A stretch of DNA of 10,129 nucleotides from Anaerolineaceae bacterium. GTDB taxonomy: Bacteria; Chloroflexota; Anaerolineae; Anaerolineales; Villigracilaceae. The stretch is taken from assembly GCA_009885445.1 (NCBI GenBank), contig VFKQ01000171.1, forward strand, positions 1-10,129, given 5' to 3'. Of the stretch, positions 6,711 to 10,129 are shown one piece after another. Position numbers and translations under genes: made by a program. Numbering within the stretch: position 1 is the first letter of the stretch; each line of letters opens with the position of its first letter. Under the pieces are notes generated by a model. It ran no database searches, was not told the origin of the DNA, and was given only the letters and a program-made list of their open reading frames with translations.

Positions 6711-7514
6711 CTAAACTGGAGCGAGCGTGCCCGTAAAGATGAGCCAACACAAGACAGACTTTGCGGACAAGCTCAAAACAATGTAGACCCGTTCTCCGTA
6801 GAGATAGTCCTTCCAGGGTCCCACTTTTTTGTACTGCAACACCATGTTGATCGCAAAAATATTAAAGAAGACAAATAATGTAGGGACAATCGCGTAGACG
6901 AAGGCCGGCGGCTTGGCATCGCCGGATGAAACTGCGCCAACGAAGTACAGAAATATCACCACCCACGGGATGAACCCTGCAATGCTGCCATAGATGAAGG
7001 CCGTCCAGTCTGTCTTCTTTGTGTGCTGATTATGAAGCTCCATCATGATGCCGAACAGATTCATCGTGGCGTTGAGGGCAAAGATCAGGATGAGCGCGCC
7101 CAAATCCCAAATGCCAATGAGCATACCGATTAGCACGATCATGAGCGATGAACTCAGTGCATATTCGTAGAAACGAACAGGGTTTATGCCGTTCTTAAGA
7201 TTCTCGACATAACGGCCGTAGCCTACCGTAGCGAGATAAATATGTGCAACTGCCGAGATGAGCAGGAAAACCGCCACCGCGGGTCCAAATCGAAGCTCGT
7301 AAAGGAGTTGAGAATTTGGCGTGAGCGATCTGGTCGCAACATCAAAATTCAGGTAGTTCGTGAAGATCGGGTAGGTGGTCGCGTTGCTTACGAGTATCAT
7401 GAAGACTCCCTGAGCGAGATGCAACAAGCCCATGATCGCATTGAAACGGCGCAATCGCGTAAACTTGCCGTCCATAATGGCTGTAGATGCCGGGGTTGAA
7501 CTTTCTGGGGTCAT
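6711..7514 (-). CDS. Heliorhodopsin
   Basis: This 267-residue, seven-helix retinal protein belongs to the heliorhodopsin family, a group distant from type-1 pumps and with inverted membrane orientation (N-terminus inside). Signatures are RFNAIMGLLHLAQG in helix 1, FYEYALSSSLMIVLIG in helix 3 with the probable counterion Glu117 (aligned by eye to Glu107 of HeR 48C12), NATMNLFGIMMELHN, FIPWVVIFLYF in helix 5, FFNIFAINMVLQYKKVG, and YGERVYIVLSLSAKSVLCW in helix 7 with the retinal Schiff-base lysine Lys252. The start at 7514 has AAGGAG (7523-7528) 8 nt upstream; Met14 is an alternative without such a site. It is the first gene after a strong promoter and leads the carotenoid operon. Family function is unsettled: heliorhodopsins are mostly thought to be sensors or enzyme modulators rather than pumps. 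No retinal-forming dioxygenase is seen in the window. Confidence 0.95.
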   Translation of the reverse strand: MTPESSTPASTAIMDGKFTRLRRFNAIMGLLHLAQGVFMILVSNATTYPIFTNYLNFDVATRSLTPNSQLLYELRFGPAVAVFLLISAVAHIYLATVGYGRYVENLKNGINPVRFYEYALSSSLMIVLIGMLIGIWDLGALILIFALNATMNLFGIMMELHNQHTKKTDWTAFIYGSIAGFIPWVVIFLYFVGAVSSGDAKPPAFVYAIVPTLFVFFNIFAINMVLQYKKVGPWKDYLYGERVYIVLSLSAKSVLCWLIFTGTLAPV

Positions 7515-7592
7515 TGTGAATTCTCCTTGAGTGTAAAAAACTTACGGGTTGGATGCAGTTACCTGGCGGTAGTTTTCAGCCAAGTTGTTCCT

Positions 7593-7620
7593 ATTTTATG
7601 CAATATCCAAGTTTTGTCAA
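7593..7620 (-). promoter_or_regulatory. Sigma-70-type promoter of the heliorhodopsin operon
   Basis: On the - strand there is a perfect TTGACA (7620-7615), a 16-bp spacer and TAAAAT (7598-7593). Transcription should start near 7586, leaving a leader of about 72 nt before the ATG at 7514. The -35 box lies inside the left arm of the large inverted repeat, so a protein bound there would block polymerase. Confidence 0.8.
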
Positions 7621-7656
7621 GGTTTTGAACTGGCAATATTCAAAATACCTTGACAA
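7614..7656. promoter_or_regulatory. Large inverted repeat, probable shared operator
   Basis: The left arm TTGTCAAGGTTTTGAA (7614-7629) and right arm TTCAAAATACCTTGACAA (7639-7656) are reverse complements apart from two extra bases in the right arm, around a 9-bp centre. Each outer end contains the -35 box of one divergent promoter. Further possible half-sites are the inverted pairs GTTGTTC (7584-7590)/GAACAAC (7662-7668) and GTTTTGTC (7611-7618)/GACAAAAC (7690-7697). The layout fits a dimeric or tetrameric repressor closing both promoters at once. The CarH-like regulator encoded in the right arm is the natural candidate, but this is inference. Confidence 0.65.
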
Positions 7657-7677
7657 ATAATGAACAACGTGTAAAAT
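7650..7677 (+). promoter_or_regulatory. Sigma-70-type promoter of the crtI-carH unit
   Basis: A perfect TTGACA (7650-7655), a 16-bp spacer and TAAAAT (7672-7677) face right. The start of transcription is expected near 7684, giving a leader of about 35 nt with AGGAG (7708-7712) 7 nt before the crtI ATG. It mirrors the divergent promoter exactly in boxes and spacer length. Confidence 0.8.
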
Positions 7678-7719
7678 GGTGAAAGTGTAGACAAAACCCG
7701 CTAGACTAGGAGATACCAA

Positions 7720-9252
7720 ATGAAGCCAACTGCAATCGTGATAGGCGCCGGAATCGGTGGAATAGCCACTGCCGCCCGCCTTGCCAAAAATGGTTACGAT
7801 GTAACCGTACTCGAGAAGAACGACACCCCGGGCGGACGCTGTAACCAAATCATTCGCGACGGCCACCGCTTCGACATTGGCCCAACCCTGTTTCTGATGC
7901 CCGAAGTTTGGGAGGAGACCTTTGCTTCTCTCGGCGAAAAAATGAGCGATCATATTGACCTACGCCGCATTGACCCTACATACAAAGTCCGCTTTGATGA
8001 CGGCTTGCAATTGGAACTAACTTCTGACATCGGTAAAATGCAAACTCAACTGGAGAAGGTCGAGAAGACCGCCTTCACAGGATTCTTAAACTACATCGCC
8101 GAAGGAAGCAGGCACTATAAAATTTCTCTCGAGAAATTTGTTGGGCGCAACTTCTATAATGTATTTGAATATTTCAGCCTCTCCAATTTGCCTTTGATCT
8201 TTCAATTGAAGGCGTTGGGAAAGCATTACACAAACACTGGCCGCTTTTTCAAAGACGAACGCCTGAAGGCCGCCTTCACGTTTCAGAATATGTATCTAGG
8301 ATTAAGCCCCTACGACGCACCTGCCACCTACTCCCTGCTTCAATACACCGAACTGGCAGAAGGCGTTTGGTATCCGATCGGTGGAATGTACGCTGCCATT
8401 CAAGCCCTGACCAACGTAGCTGAAAAGCTGGGCGTAAAGTTCTTTTACAACTCACCCGTCAAACGCGTAAATGTAGATCGCAGGGCAATCAACAGCGTGA
8501 CGCTCGATGACGGCCGCGAATTGACCGCTGACATTTTCGTGGGCAACGCAGATCTGCCCTACATCTACGATCAACTTCTTCCCGACCGCGCAGAAGCAAG
8601 GAAGCTTATCGAGGATAAACTATACACGTGCTCCACGATCATGTTTTACTGGGGTGTGGATAAGGAGTACCCACAGATTGCGCATCACAATGTATTTCTA
8701 GGTGGCGATTACAAATCTTCTTTTGTAAAAATCTTCGAGGAGCACACGTTGCCTGAAGTGCCCTCCTTTTATGTGCATGCCCCCAAGCGCACAGATCCCG
8801 CCGCCGGGCCGGAAGGACAGGACACGTTATACGTGCTGATGCCCGTCGGTCATCTCGACGCCCGCACTGAACAGGATTGGGATGCAATGATTGCACGCGC
8901 CCGCCAAACCATCCTTGCTCGCCTTGCAAAGGAAATGGGCGCAGCAGATCTCGAGAGTCACATCAAGTTTGAGATCGTTTACCAACCCAAAACGTGGAAA
9001 GAACGCTTCAACCTCGTCAACGGGTCAGCATTTGGACTAAGTCACAACTTTTGGCAAGTCGGCTATCTACGCCCGCATAATCGTCACAATAAATATAAGA
9101 ACCTATACTTCGCGGGCGCATCTACGCATCCCGGCACTGGGCTTCCAATTGTGCTCCTTTCCGCTCGCCTAACTACCGAACGCATTCTAAAAGAAATGGG
9201 TACAATATCTGTGCAAAATATGAGAAATGCAGTCTTAGCTGCCACAGACTAA
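7720..9252 (+). CDS. crtI: Phytoene desaturase (CrtI type)
   Basis: This 510-residue FAD-dependent, membrane-associated desaturase/isomerase converts phytoene to lycopene (or neurosporene, depending on the number of steps). The N-terminal Rossmann fold is clear: GAGIGG (9-14), Glu32 for the ribose, then PGGR (37-40). The C-terminal FAD motif FAGASTHPGTGLPIVLLSAR (about 464-483) is diagnostic of the CrtI family. Length is typical (about 490-510). The start at 7720 is set by AGGAG (7708-7712). It opens the + strand unit, 17 nt ahead of the carH-like gene, and is separated from crtB and the cyclase by the divergent promoter, so flux through the pathway depends on both arms being expressed together. 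Other CrtI-family reactions (diapophytoene or zeta-carotene desaturation, CrtD-like) are less likely given the neighbours. Confidence 0.93.
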   Translation: MKPTAIVIGAGIGGIATAARLAKNGYDVTVLEKNDTPGGRCNQIIRDGHRFDIGPTLFLMPEVWEETFASLGEKMSDHIDLRRIDPTYKVRFDDGLQLELTSDIGKMQTQLEKVEKTAFTGFLNYIAEGSRHYKISLEKFVGRNFYNVFEYFSLSNLPLIFQLKALGKHYTNTGRFFKDERLKAAFTFQNMYLGLSPYDAPATYSLLQYTELAEGVWYPIGGMYAAIQALTNVAEKLGVKFFYNSPVKRVNVDRRAINSVTLDDGRELTADIFVGNADLPYIYDQLLPDRAEARKLIEDKLYTCSTIMFYWGVDKEYPQIAHHNVFLGGDYKSSFVKIFEEHTLPEVPSFYVHAPKRTDPAAGPEGQDTLYVLMPVGHLDARTEQDWDAMIARARQTILARLAKEMGAADLESHIKFEIVYQPKTWKERFNLVNGSAFGLSHNFWQVGYLRPHNRHNKYKNLYFAGASTHPGTGLPIVLLSARLTTERILKEMGTISVQNMRNAVLAATD

Positions 9253-9269
9253 CCACTTCGGAGAAACTA

Positions 9270-10129
9270 ATGTCCCTGAGCAAAAATCCCGCCTTCAACT
9301 TAAAAGTCGTTCTGCAAGAAACCAAAATCGCAGCCGACACTTTACGTGCCTGGGAGCGGCGTTATGGCCTGCCTATGCCACAACGCACCGCAGGCGGGCA
9401 TCGCCTTTATTCGCAATATGATATTGAGACGATCAAATGGTTATTGGCTCGTCAAGCCGAGGGACTTTCGATCTCGCGCGCCGTGGATTCATGGAACGAA
9501 AAAATCGCATCAAATACGGACCCGTTAGCGGGTCTTGCCCCCTCGGCTTTAAGCTCCGCTCAAGCAATCCCTGCCATCTCCCCACCCAACACAAATTTAG
9601 ATGCCCTGCGCGCTCAATGGGTTGAAGGTTGCATGAAATTTAACGAATCAAACGCCGAGCAGGTTTTAAATCAAACCTTCTCCATGTTTCCTGTTGAAGC
9701 AGTGTGTACCGAAGTTCTACAAAAAGGCATTGTAGAGATCGGAAATCTCTGGTACGAAAATAAAGCATCCGTCCAACAGGAACACTTTGCATCTGGCTTA
9801 GCCATGCGCCGCCTGGACGCACTCTTAAGTGCATCCCCTGCCCCAACCCGCCATCAGACCGTGCTTGTAGGATGTCCGCCCAACGAGTGGCACACCTTCA
9901 CACCTTTGTTACTGGCCCTACTCCTGCGCCGCCGCGGACTTAATGTGATCTATCTCGGTGCAAATGTTCCCGTTGATCGCTTTGAAGATACCCTCCACAG
10001 CGCGAAGGCTAATTTAGTGGTTCTCGTTTCACAAGCGTTGGCAAGCGCCGCCACATTGCAACTTACCGCACTGGCGCTGTCAGGAGTGGGTATCCCATTA
10101 AGTTTCGGCGGACGCATCTTCAGCCTGCG
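9270..10129 (+). CDS. carH: MerR/B12-binding light-responsive repressor, CarH/LitR type (partial)
   Basis: 286 residues are visible before the window ends. The N-terminus is a MerR helix-turn-helix domain (about 8-75), with LRAWERRYGLPMPQRTAGGHRLYS. After a Pro/Ser-rich linker (about 82-108) comes a helical B12-cap domain with W161-x9-E171-H172, the same spacing as the Trp-x9-Glu-His light-sensing signature of Thermus CarH. The Rossmann-type cobalamin domain follows, with NEWHTF, whose His208 would be the lower ligand, then LLLRRRGLNVIYLGANVP. In the family, adenosylcobalamin in the dark drives tetramerisation and DNA binding; light breaks the Co-C bond and releases the operator. The ATG at 9270 has GGAG (9260-9263) 6 nt upstream and lies 17 nt after crtI, so it is probably co-transcribed and autoregulated. 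Oddity: the ligand motif reads ExHxxT, not ExHxxG. Only the end of the cobalamin domain is missing. Confidence 0.9.
   Translation, partial: MSLSKNPAFNLKVVLQETKIAADTLRAWERRYGLPMPQRTAGGHRLYSQYDIETIKWLLARQAEGLSISRAVDSWNEKIASNTDPLAGLAPSALSSAQAIPAISPPNTNLDALRAQWVEGCMKFNESNAEQVLNQTFSMFPVEAVCTEVLQKGIVEIGNLWYENKASVQQEHFASGLAMRRLDALLSASPAPTRHQTVLVGCPPNEWHTFTPLLLALLLRRRGLNVIYLGANVPVDRFEDTLHSAKANLVVLVSQALASAATLQLTALALSGVGIPLSFGGRIFSL

Noticed and set aside
1..10129. CRISPR arrays, tRNA/rRNA genes, transposases or integrases
   Set aside because: None seen on either strand; the only tandem repeat is the 27-bp coding repeat in the lipoprotein gene.

Overview
The window looks like a chromosomal segment of a Chloroflexota bacterium, probably of the Anaerolineae type. 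This is inferred from the gene families and intermediate GC, not from a marker gene. Its core is a light-related carotenoid locus arranged around a divergent promoter at about 7515-7719. To the right, on the + strand, lie crtI (phytoene desaturase) and a MerR/B12-binding regulator of the CarH/LitR photoreceptor type, which runs off the window end. To the left, on the - strand, an apparent operon reads: heliorhodopsin, crtB (phytoene synthase), a cytochrome P450, a fused CrtYc-CrtYd-type lycopene cyclase, an SGNH-hydrolase lipoprotein, and a broken gene of unknown family. The operon ends at a hairpin plus T-tract inside the 3' end of a convergent small membrane-protein gene.

The genes make a coherent pathway. 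CrtB condenses GGPP to phytoene, CrtI desaturates it to lycopene, the CrtYcd protein cyclises lycopene towards beta-carotene, and the P450 probably oxygenates the product. Beta-carotene is also the precursor of retinal, which heliorhodopsin needs, but no carotenoid cleavage dioxygenase (Blh/Brp or RPE65-like) is present here. The divergent intergenic region holds two promoters of the same form (TTGACA, 16-bp spacer, TAAAAT), one on each strand. Both -35 boxes sit in the outer arms of one large inverted repeat. This is what an operator through which one regulator, plausibly the adjacent CarH-like protein, switches both arms together would look like. The window therefore pairs two kinds of photoreceptor: a retinal protein and a B12-dependent repressor.

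The left end (1-2390) is separate. It carries a fold-type II PLP enzyme (- strand), an intergenic stretch of about 480 bp (1474-1950) with predicted hairpins and a strong + strand intrinsic terminator but no convincing gene (a candidate small RNA or structured leader), and a two-helix membrane protein of unknown function. No tRNA, rRNA, CRISPR array or insertion sequence was seen.
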